A DNA stretch of 64,000 bases from Algoriphagus terrigena DSM 22685 (GCF_000429445.1 NZ_AUBW01000006.1:213392-277391); one strand, 5' to 3'. Shown: positions 44,617 to 53,943, counted from the stretch's first letter. The notes: generated by a model from the sequence alone, not told the origin. Made by a program: numbers and translations.

Positions 44617-47600
44617 GGAAAGCTGTCACCGCTTGGGCTATTTTGCTGATCTTCGGCTTTCTTTCCGAGATTCCTCAGGCCTCGGCACAATCTTTCCAAT
44701 TCAAAGTCAGCAAGCAGGGAGTGTACAAAGTCTCCGCAAGTCAAGCCGCTGATCTGGGATTCGCCAGCCTCTCCGACATCAGCGTCTTTGGCTACCCCGG
44801 CATGCTTCCGCAAAAGCTCGATTCCGTGCAGCTGAGCTTGCAGGAAATCCCAGCATTAGAAAGCGACGGCAACCTCTATTTCTTTCTCCCAAACCCCAAC
44901 ATGACTTTCTACTCCTCGGAAGGACTGACTTTTTCTCCCCATCTTTTTGAGGATTCGCTGAGTTTCCTCATCGGGAAAAAAGAAACTCCGCTCCGACTCA
45001 CCGAAAAACCAGCCGATCCCGACACCGCCGATCCCAACGAAATCTGGTACAGTTTCACGGGGTTCCACGCGGACAAAACCAACCTCCTCAACTCCGGCCG
45101 AAGCTGGTATTCTGACCCGATCCGATCCGGTCAAAGTCTCAATATCAACCTCGGACTCCAGACAGCAACCGACCATCCCTGGGTCTTACAGGGCGCTCTG
45201 ATGGCCCAATCCTACGCCTCCTCCACGATGCGGGTCCTTACTGGCAATGAGTTGTTCGGGGAAGTTACCTTCAGCCCGATTCCAAACTCCACCTACGGCG
45301 TCAAGGGACGGGAGGAAGTCTTCGGCTGGACGATCAGCCCGGGAAACTCACTTGCTCAGCTTCGCTTCACTTTTCAGGGAAGTGGAGCGGAGTCTGCGGG
45401 ATATCTGAATTACGTTATAGTCGGAGTCCCATTCTCGAATTCGGCTTTGACGGAGGGCATCTTCGAATCGACCGAAAATCAGAAAATATCCATCTCTCCG
45501 AACTTCAAAACCTGGGAAGTCAGCGATTTTTTCAACCCGATTCCATTCAATACTTCATTGGGAAAAAGTGCTTTGGGTAAAAAATGGATAGTCTTTTCGC
45601 ACGAAAAAACTCAAGAAATCACGGAATTCAAGCCAGTGTCTCTTAGTCTAAGGATACTAGCCGCTTCGCCAGATCTGATGATCATCACCTCCCCGAGCCT
45701 CTTGTCATCTGCCAATAAACTTCGGGATCATAAAAGATCCCGCGGTCTGGAAACGCTCGTGGTCACGACGACGGAGATCTACGAATCCTTTGGCTATGGA
45801 AATCGCGACATCACCGCTATCCGCAATTTCATCGCTGCGGTCTACCACGCCGAAAAACGCCTGAAAAACGTCCTGATCCTCGGCAAAGGCACTTTCGACT
45901 ACAAAGGAAAACTGGGAGGCAGACCCAACCTAGTCCCCACATACAGCAGTCGCGAGAGTCTCAATCCATTGACCACCTTCAGTTCGGATGATTACTTCGG
46001 CTTGGTAGATTGGGGACAGGGGTTTTGGGAGGAGTCGCGAGAAGGCGATGAATTGCTCCAAATCGGCGTAGGAAGGCTGCCGGCGATCAACTTTGACGAA
46101 GCCAATGAGATGGTGGAGAAAATCATCCGCTACGAGACCCATCCTGTCCGCACGCCAAAATCCTCCACGGTGACATTTTTGGCAGACGACGGCGACAACA
46201 ATATCCATGTGCGTGATGCCGAGTCTCTCGCTGGATTTTTATCAGAAAATCACCAGGAGTTTCTTCAGCAAAAGCTCTACCTCGACCGGTTTGATCAGGA
46301 AAGTGCGGGAGAAAACCAGCAATCTCCTCAGGCAAAATCAAGCCTTCAGAAAACACTCGACGAAGGCACGTTGATCCTGAATTTTATCGGACATGGCAAC
46401 GAAACCACCTTGACTGCAGAGGAAGTTTTCAGAGTCGAAGACCTTGCCGACTGGCCAATGCAGGAACAATTGGCGCTTTGGGTCAGTGCCACCTGCGAAT
46501 TTGGCCGGCACGACAGCCCCTTTATCAGATCCGCCGCGGAGGAACTTCTTGCTGCCAAAGGAAAAGGCGCAGTGGCACTCTTGACGACCGGACGACCCGT
46601 CTTCAGCAGCGTCAACTTCTCTTTGAACAAGGCTTTTATCGAAGAAGTCTTTGAGAAAAAAGACGGCCGATATCAGGACCTGGGGGAGATTTTCAAAACC
46701 ACCAAAAACAACAGTCTCAACGGCTCCCTGAATCGAAATTTCTCGCTTCTCGGTGATCCGAGTCTAACACTCGCCTTACCTGATCTTGAAATCAAAGTAA
46801 CGTCAATCGAAGATGGCAAAACGGGCATCGAAACCGATACACTTAGCGCCTTTCAGCAGATTCGTCTCACAGCAGAAGTCCTCGATCCGCTGACCCAGTC
46901 GCTTCAGTCGGGGTTTCAGGGAGAATATCAGATCGAGTTGCGCGACAAGCCCGTACAGGTCCGCACCTTGGGGGACGAAAGCAATCCTTATGAGTTTAGT
47001 GAGGAAAAGACGCTGATCTTCAAGGGAACCGGGAAAATTGAATCCGGTAAGCTCGAGGCGAGCTTTCTGATTCCGAAGGGGATCGATCCAGAATTTGGAA
47101 ACGGCAACCTTAGGATAAGAGGCTGGGACGTCAACTCCGGACTGCAGGCAATGGGGAGCGAAATACCCGTGATGGGCGGCTCAAAAGCCGACGAATCAAC
47201 CGACACAGATGGGCCGGAGATCAACTTGGTGATCAACGGACAAACTGGCGAACCATTTGTCTTTCCCACTCCAAATCTGCAAATTGAAGGGTTGCTGTTT
47301 GACGAAAGCGGCATCAACGTCTCCGGATTCATCGCAGGTCAGGATCTTAGCATCCAAGTCAACGATCAGCCGCCCACAATTCTTAACGAAGAATATTTGG
47401 CTTTGGAAGGAGGCTATCAAAAAGGGCTGTTCAACGCCCTTCTTTCGGGATTTACGGAGGGAAAAAACACGATCACCGTCACTGCTTGGGACAATGCCGG
47501 CAACGAGCAAATCAGAACTTTCGAAGTAGAAATCAAAGGCAGCGACATCCTGCAGATACTCGATCACAAAGTTTATCCAAATCCTGCGTCCGTCGAAACT

Positions 47601-47858
47601 CACTTTGAAATATCCCATAACAGACAGGGAGAAAACCTACTACTCAGTTTAACGGTTTACTCGCTGACCGGTCAAATACTATTTCAGGAAACATTTCGTT
47701 TGCAAAGAGCCCCCAAAAACATCGGAAATTTGTCGTGGTCTTTTTTGCAAAGCCAAACGAAATATCCAGCAAAAGGAACTTATATTTACAAATTAACGCT
47801 ACAGTCAGAGTCTGATTTTAACTCAGATTCGGTAAGCGGAAAACTAGTGATTCAATGA
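44613..47858 (+). CDS. porU: PorU, type IX secretion system C-terminal signal peptidase (sortase)
   Basis: PorU cleaves the C-terminal signal of type IX cargo at the cell surface and links it to A-LPS. The 1081-residue protein has a signal peptide (ending QASAQ) and a gingipain-like C25 domain with catalytic His594 (NFIGHGNET) and Cys628 (VSATCEFGRHD), spaced 34 as expected from the Porphyromonas enzyme. It also has its own C-terminal sorting-type domain: HKVYPNPASVETHFEI up to the end GKLVIQ. The start overlaps pssA by four bases and the stop overlaps porV by four, so the genes are translationally coupled. Confidence 0.95.
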   Translation: MRKAVTAWAILLIFGFLSEIPQASAQSFQFKVSKQGVYKVSASQAADLGFASLSDISVFGYPGMLPQKLDSVQLSLQEIPALESDGNLYFFLPNPNMTFYSSEGLTFSPHLFEDSLSFLIGKKETPLRLTEKPADPDTADPNEIWYSFTGFHADKTNLLNSGRSWYSDPIRSGQSLNINLGLQTATDHPWVLQGALMAQSYASSTMRVLTGNELFGEVTFSPIPNSTYGVKGREEVFGWTISPGNSLAQLRFTFQGSGAESAGYLNYVIVGVPFSNSALTEGIFESTENQKISISPNFKTWEVSDFFNPIPFNTSLGKSALGKKWIVFSHEKTQEITEFKPVSLSLRILAASPDLMIITSPSLLSSANKLRDHKRSRGLETLVVTTTEIYESFGYGNRDITAIRNFIAAVYHAEKRLKNVLILGKGTFDYKGKLGGRPNLVPTYSSRESLNPLTTFSSDDYFGLVDWGQGFWEESREGDELLQIGVGRLPAINFDEANEMVEKIIRYETHPVRTPKSSTVTFLADDGDNNIHVRDAESLAGFLSENHQEFLQQKLYLDRFDQESAGENQQSPQAKSSLQKTLDEGTLILNFIGHGNETTLTAEEVFRVEDLADWPMQEQLALWVSATCEFGRHDSPFIRSAAEELLAAKGKGAVALLTTGRPVFSSVNFSLNKAFIEEVFEKKDGRYQDLGEIFKTTKNNSLNGSLNRNFSLLGDPSLTLALPDLEIKVTSIEDGKTGIETDTLSAFQQIRLTAEVLDPLTQSLQSGFQGEYQIELRDKPVQVRTLGDESNPYEFSEEKTLIFKGTGKIESGKLEASFLIPKGIDPEFGNGNLRIRGWDVNSGLQAMGSEIPVMGGSKADESTDTDGPEINLVINGQTGEPFVFPTPNLQIEGLLFDESGINVSGFIAGQDLSIQVNDQPPTILNEEYLALEGGYQKGLFNALLSGFTEGKNTITVTAWDNAGNEQIRTFEVEIKGSDILQILDHKVYPNPASVETHFEISHNRQGENLLLSLTVYSLTGQILFQETFRLQRAPKNIGNLSWSFLQSQTKYPAKGTYIYKLTLQSESDFNSDSVSGKLVIQ

Positions 47859-49075
47859 ACAAAAAGGCTGAAAAAAGCATCAGGAGCATTTTATTATTTG
47901 CCTTCCTAATTGCTGGCTTCTCATCTTTCGCGCAAAACAGTGTGATCATTTCTGGCCAGGATCCCAATCGCCGAGTGATTACAACTGCCGTGCCTTTTCT
48001 GAATTTTGCGCCAGATTCCCGCGCCTCTGGAATGGGAGACGTCGGAGTAGCCACCTCTCCTGATGCCAATTCCGCCGCTTGGAATTCCGGAAAACTCGCA
48101 TTCATCAAGGATGATTTGGGATTTTCGCTTTCCTATTCTCCCTGGCTTGGGAAACTGGTCAACGACATGTCGTTGAGCTACCTGACCGGATTCAAAAAAG
48201 TCGACGAAAACTCCGCCTTTGGCTTTGAGATGCGCTACTTCAACATGGGCGACATCCAATTGACTGATGGCACTGGCAATCCGCTGGGAGAATTCAATCC
48301 TAGAGACATAGCTATTGGAGGTACTTATTCCAGAAAACTCTCTCAATACTTCGGGTTGGGCATTTCCGCAAGGTTTATCTATTCCAATCTTTCAGGTAAC
48401 CTCTCCTCTTCCTCCGGATCTGAGGCTAAGGCCGGCACCAGTGTTGGAGCGGATATTGGGCTCTATTACGAAAAACCAATCTTCGCAGGCGCAAAGGATG
48501 GCACGTGGTCTTGGGGTCTGGCTATCACCAATATCGGCCCAAAGATCACCTACAACAGCGCTGAAGACTTAGATTACATTCCTACGAATTTCCGATTGGG
48601 AACCGCCTACCGACTCAATCTAGACCCAAACAACTCCCTGACTTTTGTCTTTGATGTTAATAAGCTGATGGTGCCAACCCCTCCTCAATATAAGACGAAC
48701 GAGGATGGTTCGCTTGCCACTGATTCGGAAGGAAATCTAATAATAGAACCTGGAAATGGAAAAGACCCCGACAGAGCTTTAATCTCCGGGATGTTCGGCT
48801 CGTTTTCTGACGCTCCCGGAGGATTTGAGGAAGAGATGAAAGAATTTACACTTTCGGTTGGAGTCGAATACATCTACGCCGAGAAGTTTGCGATCCGCAC
48901 CGGCTATTTCTACGAAAATCCCAGCAAAGGTGGCCGCAAATATTTTACCATGGGCGTAGGGCTTGACATCAAAAAAATCGGGTTCGATTTCTCCTATCTC
49001 GTACCTCAGGTACAAAATCACCCGCTCGCAGAGACACTTCGTTTTTCTTTGCTTTACACCATCCCAAGCAATTAA
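47855..49075 (+). CDS. porV: PorV, type IX secretion outer-membrane shuttle protein
   Basis: PorV (LptO) is the FadL-like 14-strand barrel that collects cargo at SprA and delivers it to PorU. The protein (406 residues) has a signal peptide ending SSFAQ, then the family's N-terminal block VPFLNFAPDSRASGMGDVGV and ATSPDANSAAWNSGKLAF. Alternating beta-strands follow, ending in ETLRFSLLYTIPSN. A strand-loop insert (PQYKTNEDGSLATDSEGN) lies at about 275-300. The gene directly follows porU in the same operon with an ATGA overlap, as in other Bacteroidetes. Confidence 0.95.
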   Translation: MNKKAEKSIRSILLFAFLIAGFSSFAQNSVIISGQDPNRRVITTAVPFLNFAPDSRASGMGDVGVATSPDANSAAWNSGKLAFIKDDLGFSLSYSPWLGKLVNDMSLSYLTGFKKVDENSAFGFEMRYFNMGDIQLTDGTGNPLGEFNPRDIAIGGTYSRKLSQYFGLGISARFIYSNLSGNLSSSSGSEAKAGTSVGADIGLYYEKPIFAGAKDGTWSWGLAITNIGPKITYNSAEDLDYIPTNFRLGTAYRLNLDPNNSLTFVFDVNKLMVPTPPQYKTNEDGSLATDSEGNLIIEPGNGKDPDRALISGMFGSFSDAPGGFEEEMKEFTLSVGVEYIYAEKFAIRTGYFYENPSKGGRKYFTMGVGLDIKKIGFDFSYLVPQVQNHPLAETLRFSLLYTIPSN

Positions 49076-50346
49076 TGGATCTTGACCGATCAAAAGCACC
49101 GGAGTTTATCGTTCCGGCAGATTTTGAATTGCCTTCCCCGCAGACACGACACCTTTCCGAAAACAGAAAGCTATACTACATTCCCACGCCTGGTCTGGAC
49201 GCCGTCAAACTGGAGGTCTTGGGAAGCAGTCAACGGTTAACTCTCGTCCCGGAAAAGTCGCTCATTCCCTCTTTCACTCTCCAGATGCTGACCGAGGGCA
49301 CACAAGACCTTTCGGAATCGCAGCTCTCCGAATTCTTCGATTTCCATGCGACCGAGGTGCACCCAATGGTCACTTATTCTCACGAAGGTCTGAGTCTGCT
49401 CACTACTAAAAAACACTTTTTCGAAGTCCTACCAGTGTTTTGTTCGCTCTTTGATCAAGCTGTTTTTCCGGAGGAAAGTCTGGAAAAAAGAAAGTCCCAG
49501 CGAAAACTCTCCATCAAACTGGAGCGCGAAAAATCAGCCTCCCGGGCAAGTGGACTTTTCCGAAAGGCTCTTTTTGGTGAAAGCCATCCCTACGGACTTG
49601 AAATCACCGAAGCCCATGTCGATCAGGTTGATCAAAAATCCCTGCTCGACTATTACCGAAATCAGCTTTGGGTCGACTCGGAATTCTTCCTTTGCGGCAA
49701 TCTGACTTCAGCCGAACTTGGACAAATCGAGGAGTCATTGAATCACCTCCCTTTTCAAAAAGAGAACAGATCCTACTCACTTCCGACTGTATCCACGACC
49801 TTTTCTATCTCGGAGGACCGCGACGGAGCGCTGCAAAGCAGCATCCGTATCGGACATTGGTCGATCGCCAAAGATCATCCGGACTTTCTGGCGCTCTCTG
49901 TTTTCAACACGATCTTGGGCGGCTATTTTGGCTCGCGGTTGATCAAAAACATCCGGGAAGACAAAGGTCACACCTATGGCATTTTTTCCTCTTTGGCAGA
50001 GATCGGAAGCGTGAACTACTGGGTGATCGGAGCAGATGTTCAAAAAGCCCATCGGGAAATCGTGATCGAAGAGATCTACAAGGAAATCAACATTCTCGCA
50101 ACAGAACCAGTCTCCCAGGATGAACTCGAAGTCGTCAGAAACTACCTGATCGGCCAAATGATCAGCAGATTCAGTTCCTCATTTGACTTGATGGATCGCT
50201 TTCGGGCAGTGCATCAATCCGGTTTGGATTTTGATTTTTACCGGAAAAAGCTGGCCTTCCTGAGGACATTTACTCCAGAAGACATCCTGGGGATTGGTGA
50301 AAAATACTTCTCAAGCCCGCGCTACATCGAAGTGGTGGTCGGCTGA
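49075..50346 (+). CDS. M16 (insulinase-family) peptidase homologue lacking the zinc motif
   Basis: The 423-residue protein has the two-domain M16 plan: an N-terminal half with VTYSHEGLSLLTTKKHFFEV and a C-terminal half with FNTILGGYFGSRLIKNIREDKGHTYG, the R/Y segment found in active and inactive M16 subunits. The HxxEH zinc motif expected at about 66-76 is absent; the sequence there is PSFTLQMLTEGT. It is therefore likely a non-catalytic partner subunit. There is no signal peptide. The start overlaps the porV stop by one base (TAATG), making it the fifth gene of the operon. Its stop abuts the stop of the convergent glycosyltransferase with no gap. Confidence 0.85.
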   Translation: MDLDRSKAPEFIVPADFELPSPQTRHLSENRKLYYIPTPGLDAVKLEVLGSSQRLTLVPEKSLIPSFTLQMLTEGTQDLSESQLSEFFDFHATEVHPMVTYSHEGLSLLTTKKHFFEVLPVFCSLFDQAVFPEESLEKRKSQRKLSIKLEREKSASRASGLFRKALFGESHPYGLEITEAHVDQVDQKSLLDYYRNQLWVDSEFFLCGNLTSAELGQIEESLNHLPFQKENRSYSLPTVSTTFSISEDRDGALQSSIRIGHWSIAKDHPDFLALSVFNTILGGYFGSRLIKNIREDKGHTYGIFSSLAEIGSVNYWVIGADVQKAHREIVIEEIYKEINILATEPVSQDELEVVRNYLIGQMISRFSSSFDLMDRFRAVHQSGLDFDFYRKKLAFLRTFTPEDILGIGEKYFSSPRYIEVVVG

Positions 50347-51303
50347 TCACCGCAGTTTCAGATAAAGCCAAGAGATATCATAAGCACCTTTTGCCCAGAC
50401 CTTATACAGCCGAAATTCCAGACTTCTCAAGCCTAGTTGTTCTCCCAACTCTATCAGCTTCCGGGCCGGACCAAAATTAGCTGACCAAAGCGCATGCTTC
50501 AGCTCATAGCAGATCCGAACTTCCAGCGCCGCGTTTTCTTCCGCGCTTTCATTCATTTGGAGGATCTTTGCGCAGATCGTCACCGTACTCGGTAGCATTC
50601 TGGATTGTCGCGGACGGTATTGCGCCGCAGACATCGAGTCGGCATGCTTCCGCTTGACCACTCCGAAATGATCCGAAAAAACAACCGGATAGCTTCGCGC
50701 CAGCCGGAGTTGAATATCAAAATCTTCGTAAAAAAGAGATTCATCATAGCCTCCCTCCTTTCGAAGAACAGCCGCATCGAATACCACCGTCGGAGAACAG
50801 ATGTAGCTCCTAGCGATCAACGTGACGTACATCCTGTTCAGGTCGGCTTCATCCACCAAAACTCCTGCTTTATCTCGCTTGTAGAAGGGCTTGATCTCCC
50901 CACGATGATTCAAGATCTGAGCATCGGAAAAGACAAAGCCTGCACCCGGACTCGCTTCCAGCGTCCGAATAGACGCTGACAGGTGCTGCGGATAAAGCAC
51001 ATCATCCCCAGAAAAATCGACTACAAAAGGACAGTCGACCTCCGCCAGAACCCGGTTAAAAAGCTTACAATAGGCTTCCGGCTTGTCATTAAAAATAGCC
51101 TTGATAGGTAGCTGCCCGGAGTGTTGATCAATCCAAGCGCGGACTTTCGCTTCGGTCCCGTCGGTACTCCCATTGTCCACTACGATCAATTCTACCGTGG
51201 GATAGTCCTGAGCGCGGACACTTTCCAGCGCTTCTTCGATCCAAGGGGCGTGATTGTATGCAATGCAGATCACGGTGACTTTGGCTGCGACGCGCTCGCT
51301 CAT
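50347..51303 (-). CDS. GT2-family glycosyltransferase
   Basis: The ATG at 51301-51303 is used (318 residues): the protein begins MSERVAAKVTVICIAYNHAP and this start overlaps the upstream stop as ATGA. GT-A landmarks are VELIVVDNGSTDGTEAKVRAW and the DxD-like DFSGDDVLYPQHL. After the catalytic domain come YEDFDIQLRLARSYPVVF, matching the acceptor-site region, and a helical tail. It probably adds a sugar to a surface glycan. It is the last of three coupled minus-strand genes with the FemAB-like and FdtA-like genes. Family confident, substrates unknown. Confidence 0.88.
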   Translation of the reverse strand: MSERVAAKVTVICIAYNHAPWIEEALESVRAQDYPTVELIVVDNGSTDGTEAKVRAWIDQHSGQLPIKAIFNDKPEAYCKLFNRVLAEVDCPFVVDFSGDDVLYPQHLSASIRTLEASPGAGFVFSDAQILNHRGEIKPFYKRDKAGVLVDEADLNRMYVTLIARSYICSPTVVFDAAVLRKEGGYDESLFYEDFDIQLRLARSYPVVFSDHFGVVKRKHADSMSAAQYRPRQSRMLPSTVTICAKILQMNESAEENAALEVRICYELKHALWSANFGPARKLIELGEQLGLRSLEFRLYKVWAKGAYDISWLYLKLR

Positions 51304-52190
51304 AGCTTCCGACTCCAGTTGATCTTGTTGCTGATATCGTTCGAAAAGCGTGACTTGAAGAACATCAAGCTGTGATTGGCGCCGGCATCGGTATCGGACG
51401 AGCCCAAATCTATGAAATTTGAATTTTGGTCCGACGCCAGTTGAAAAAGCTGAAAAAGGCACAGCTCGCCAAGATTTTTCAGGTGGGATTTAGGCCGAAT
51501 TGCGGAAAGGAAATAATAGAAAGAATCCGGCAGAAGCTTTACGGCAAGCGTATGGGCGATTGCCAAGCCGTCCTTTGACACGCTGATCAAGAAGTATCGC
51601 TCAGGATAGTCCGACACTTGAGCGATCAGCCTTTTGTCGTCAAACTGGGCATCGTATCCTTTCTCCTGATTCCAGCTTCTGATCTCCTGCAAAAAGCCAA
51701 AATTTTGAATTGGCCCGACGTGAACCTTCACGCCAGCCTCTTTGGCCTTTGTCTGGTGTTTCGACTGCTCTTTTTTTACCAGTCTTTTGATCCTTTTCTT
51801 CCCGATGAAAAATTGATGACTCAGAACAGAATCCTGAACAAAACCATTTTTGAACAGGAGGTAATTGATCAAATCAAAATTGGTCTCATAGGGTTTGGGA
51901 GGCTGGATGATCCGTACCGTCTCGATTTGCCGGTGTTTCAACTCGTCTAAAACAGCGATAAGAAAAGCCTCCATCGCGGCGGAAGAGAGGCTGGCCTCAC
52001 AGCTGACACCGCCAAATGGCGACTGAGGAAGCGAGACCGCCTCGGATTTTCTTGAAATGGCAAAAGTGATCGAAGCTTTGGTTTTGCCTTTCTTCACCCA
52101 GTTGAAATCCAGTTGTTCGGAAAAACCCTGCGTCTCACAATTTCTCAAAAAATAGGAATGGGATCCCCCGACGGAGGATTCGACCACCAA
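51300..52190 (-). CDS. FemAB/GNAT-like acyltransferase of a glycan cluster
   Basis: The product (about 296 residues) has two GNAT-type halves. The conserved lower half reads SVSKDGLAIAHTLAVKLLPDSFYYFLSAIRP, ending NSNFIDLGSSDTDAGANHSLMFFKSRF, as in BioF2/FemAB-like acetyltransferases found in polysaccharide loci. A basic helix RIKRLVKKEQSKHQTKAKEAG precedes it. The open frame runs back to 52295, deep into the FdtA gene, and has no better ATG. I suggest TTG at 52190 (next to GTG), 11 bases after the FdtA stop and behind AAGGAAA. The start is uncertain. It probably acylates a sugar or peptide in the envelope. Confidence 0.65.
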   Translation of the reverse strand: MVVESSVGGSHSYFLRNCETQGFSEQLDFNWVKKGKTKASITFAISRKSEAVSLPQSPFGGVSCEASLSSAAMEAFLIAVLDELKHRQIETVRIIQPPKPYETNFDLINYLLFKNGFVQDSVLSHQFFIGKKRIKRLVKKEQSKHQTKAKEAGVKVHVGPIQNFGFLQEIRSWNQEKGYDAQFDDKRLIAQVSDYPERYFLISVSKDGLAIAHTLAVKLLPDSFYYFLSAIRPKSHLKNLGELCLFQLFQLASDQNSNFIDLGSSDTDAGANHSLMFFKSRFSNDISNKINWSRKL

Positions 52191-52200
52191 CTCATGAAGA

Positions 52201-52617
52201 TCAGTTTCCTTCTTGTAAGCTTCCAAAATAGTCTTTGTCTCTGATGAAATCCTTTTCCGAAAAAGCCCGATCCGCAAGCCCAAGCAACACCGCATCGCTG
52301 GAAAACCGGATTGAAACCCAGTTCAGCGGCGGAACAAATAGCCCCGAACCAGGACCTTCGAGTGTGAAAACCGCCTTGCTTCCTTCCACACCATCCACGC
52401 TAATTTCCAGTCGTCCGCTCACCGCAACAATCACCTGAGACTCTTCCCAATGCGCATGATTGCCGCGTGACTCTCCCGATTTGACTCCCGATATCCAGAA
52501 ACAACGGAGAATCCCCTTGGGAAAAAGCAATGGATTTTCCCAAAAATGGACAGATCCGCTGTCATTTATGTTGCCCGGAATCTCGATATATCTCGGGGTC
52601 TGATATTCCAATTTCAC
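52201..52617 (-). CDS. FdtA/QdtA-like sugar 3,4-ketoisomerase (WxcM cupin)
   Basis: The 138-residue cupin has GILRCFWISGVKSGESRGNH, AHWEESQVIVAVSGRLEISVDG, and LFVPPLNWVSIRFSSDAVLLGLADRAF, the pattern of FdtA/QdtA dTDP-6-deoxy-hexulose ketoisomerases, which make precursors of amino-deoxysugars such as Fuc3NAc or Qui3NAc. The histidine pair in RGNHAH is the active-site signature. The matching aminotransferase and dTDP-glucose genes are not adjacent, so a binding-only role is possible. Translation begins with GTG at 52617; no ATG is in frame. It is the first gene of the three-gene minus-strand unit. Confidence 0.8.
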   Translation of the reverse strand: MKLEYQTPRYIEIPGNINDSGSVHFWENPLLFPKGILRCFWISGVKSGESRGNHAHWEESQVIVAVSGRLEISVDGVEGSKAVFTLEGPGSGLFVPPLNWVSIRFSSDAVLLGLADRAFSEKDFIRDKDYFGSLQEGN

Positions 52618-52724
52618 AGCTTTTGAATCTTTGCTTGTATGACTAAAAGTAAGACAAAACAGGTTAACCGCCCGTTAGCCTTCGGTTAATTTTCTATTTT
52701 CGAATCCGCATTTCCCCATACCTG

Positions 52725-53351
52725 ATGCCTGATTTCCCTGACAGTCCTGACTCAACTGATTCCTTTCTCACTTTGGCAGCGAAGAGCGAAAGCATCTTCA
52801 AAGAGCAGGGGAGCAAATTCCTGTGCTTTGCCTTTCCTGTACGATCTGAAGAAGAGATCAAAATCGAACTGACGGCGCTCCGAAAGAGCTACTTTGACGC
52901 AAGTCACCATTGTTTTGCATGGGTTTTGGGAAGAGAAGGCGCGCATTTCAGAGCCAATGACGACGGCGAGCCAAACCACTCGGCTGGCGATCCGATCCTG
53001 GGCCAAATCAGATCCAATCAACTCACCAATGTGCTGATCGTGGTGGTCAGGTATTTTGGGGGAACCAAACTTGGAGTCAGTGGACTGATCAAAGCCTACA
53101 AAATGGGCGCTGCGCTAGCCATCGAGGAAAATCAAATCATCAGGGAATGGGTGAAGGTCACGCTAAAACTTACGTTTCCCTACCCAGCGATGAACGAGGT
53201 GATGAAAGTGGTGAAAGCTTATGAGCTGGAGATTCTCTCACAGGAGATGACTCTTGATTGCCGCATGGTCCTTTCCCTGAGGGAAGGTCTGGCTTCCCAA
53301 GTTCAGGAGAAATTAAAAGATATCCAGGATTTGGTAGTTACTGGCGATTGA
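52725..53351 (+). CDS. yigZ: YigZ/IMPACT-family protein
   Basis: The 208-residue protein has the two IMPACT domains. The N-terminal half contains FRANDDGEPNHSAGDPILGQ and VVVRYFGGTKLGVSGLIKAY, the family signature. The C-terminal ferredoxin-like DUF1949 domain follows (KLTFPYPAMNEVMKVVKAYE, EILSQEMTLDCRMVLS). The E. coli homologue binds nucleic acid and relates to the eukaryotic translation regulator IMPACT; its job in bacteria is not settled. The last 14 bases overlap the end of the convergent 3'-5' exonuclease gene, so no terminator fits between them. Family call confident. Confidence 0.92.
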   Translation: MPDFPDSPDSTDSFLTLAAKSESIFKEQGSKFLCFAFPVRSEEEIKIELTALRKSYFDASHHCFAWVLGREGAHFRANDDGEPNHSAGDPILGQIRSNQLTNVLIVVVRYFGGTKLGVSGLIKAYKMGAALAIEENQIIREWVKVTLKLTFPYPAMNEVMKVVKAYELEILSQEMTLDCRMVLSLREGLASQVQEKLKDIQDLVVTGD

Positions 53352-53943
53352 ACAGCGTATCCAAGTAGCCCCCTTCCCGCAGCAAATTGAAGATTTTCAA
53401 GCAAGCCCAAGCATCAGTAGCGGCATAGCGCTGCTGCTTCTCGGTCAGAATTTCGGATTCCCAGTTAGACACTTGCTCAGACTTGGAAATCCGGATCTTC
53501 AGCACCATCCCACTGAGATTTCTCACACCCACGTTCAGAAAACCTACCTTTTTCAACTCATCATTCAGATCAAAAAAGGAAAGCGGATAAAAGCTATCCG
53601 TCAGTTTCCCCAAGCCCTTGAGATCGTCATGGACAGCAGCACCGATCTTCACGACATTCTCCTTTTCCATGAGATTGCGGAGCGATTCTGGGAAACCGAT
53701 CTTGTTCAATCTGAATAGAAATGCCTGCGTGGAGGTTGAAAGCTGCAAGAGCGACACGTGATTGAACTCCCCCTTTCTAAAGGACGGCTTCGTCTCCGTA
53801 TCAAAGCCGATGATCCGCTGACCCGCCAAAAACTCCACTGCTTCATCCACTTGCTCAGGATGATCAATCAGGAATATCTCACCCTCAAACTGGCCTAAAG
53901 GCAGCTCATTTACTTCTTCTTTGGTAATACTCAATGGAATCAT
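53338..53943 (-). CDS. DEDD-family 3'-5' exonuclease (RNase D-like)
   Basis: The 201-residue protein carries the three exonuclease motifs. Exo I is IIGFDTETKPSFRKG (DxE). Exo II is VVKIGAAVHDDLKGL with the catalytic aspartate. Exo III is QRYAATDAWACLKIFNLL (YxxxD). There is no HRDC domain, so it is the short form, trimming RNA or DNA 3' ends. Bacteroidetes proteins like this are often annotated as 3'-5' exonuclease domain-containing protein 2. The start overlaps the nhaC stop by four bases, so it is probably translated from the nhaC message. Confidence 0.92.
   Translation of the reverse strand: MIPLSITKEEVNELPLGQFEGEIFLIDHPEQVDEAVEFLAGQRIIGFDTETKPSFRKGEFNHVSLLQLSTSTQAFLFRLNKIGFPESLRNLMEKENVVKIGAAVHDDLKGLGKLTDSFYPLSFFDLNDELKKVGFLNVGVRNLSGMVLKIRISKSEQVSNWESEILTEKQQRYAATDAWACLKIFNLLREGGYLDTLFNRQ

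Noticed and set aside
50580..50777. Possible frameshifted fragment in the GT2 gene
   Set aside because: The GT2 frame is intact from 51303 to 50347 with all motifs in order; the extra frame is a shadow.
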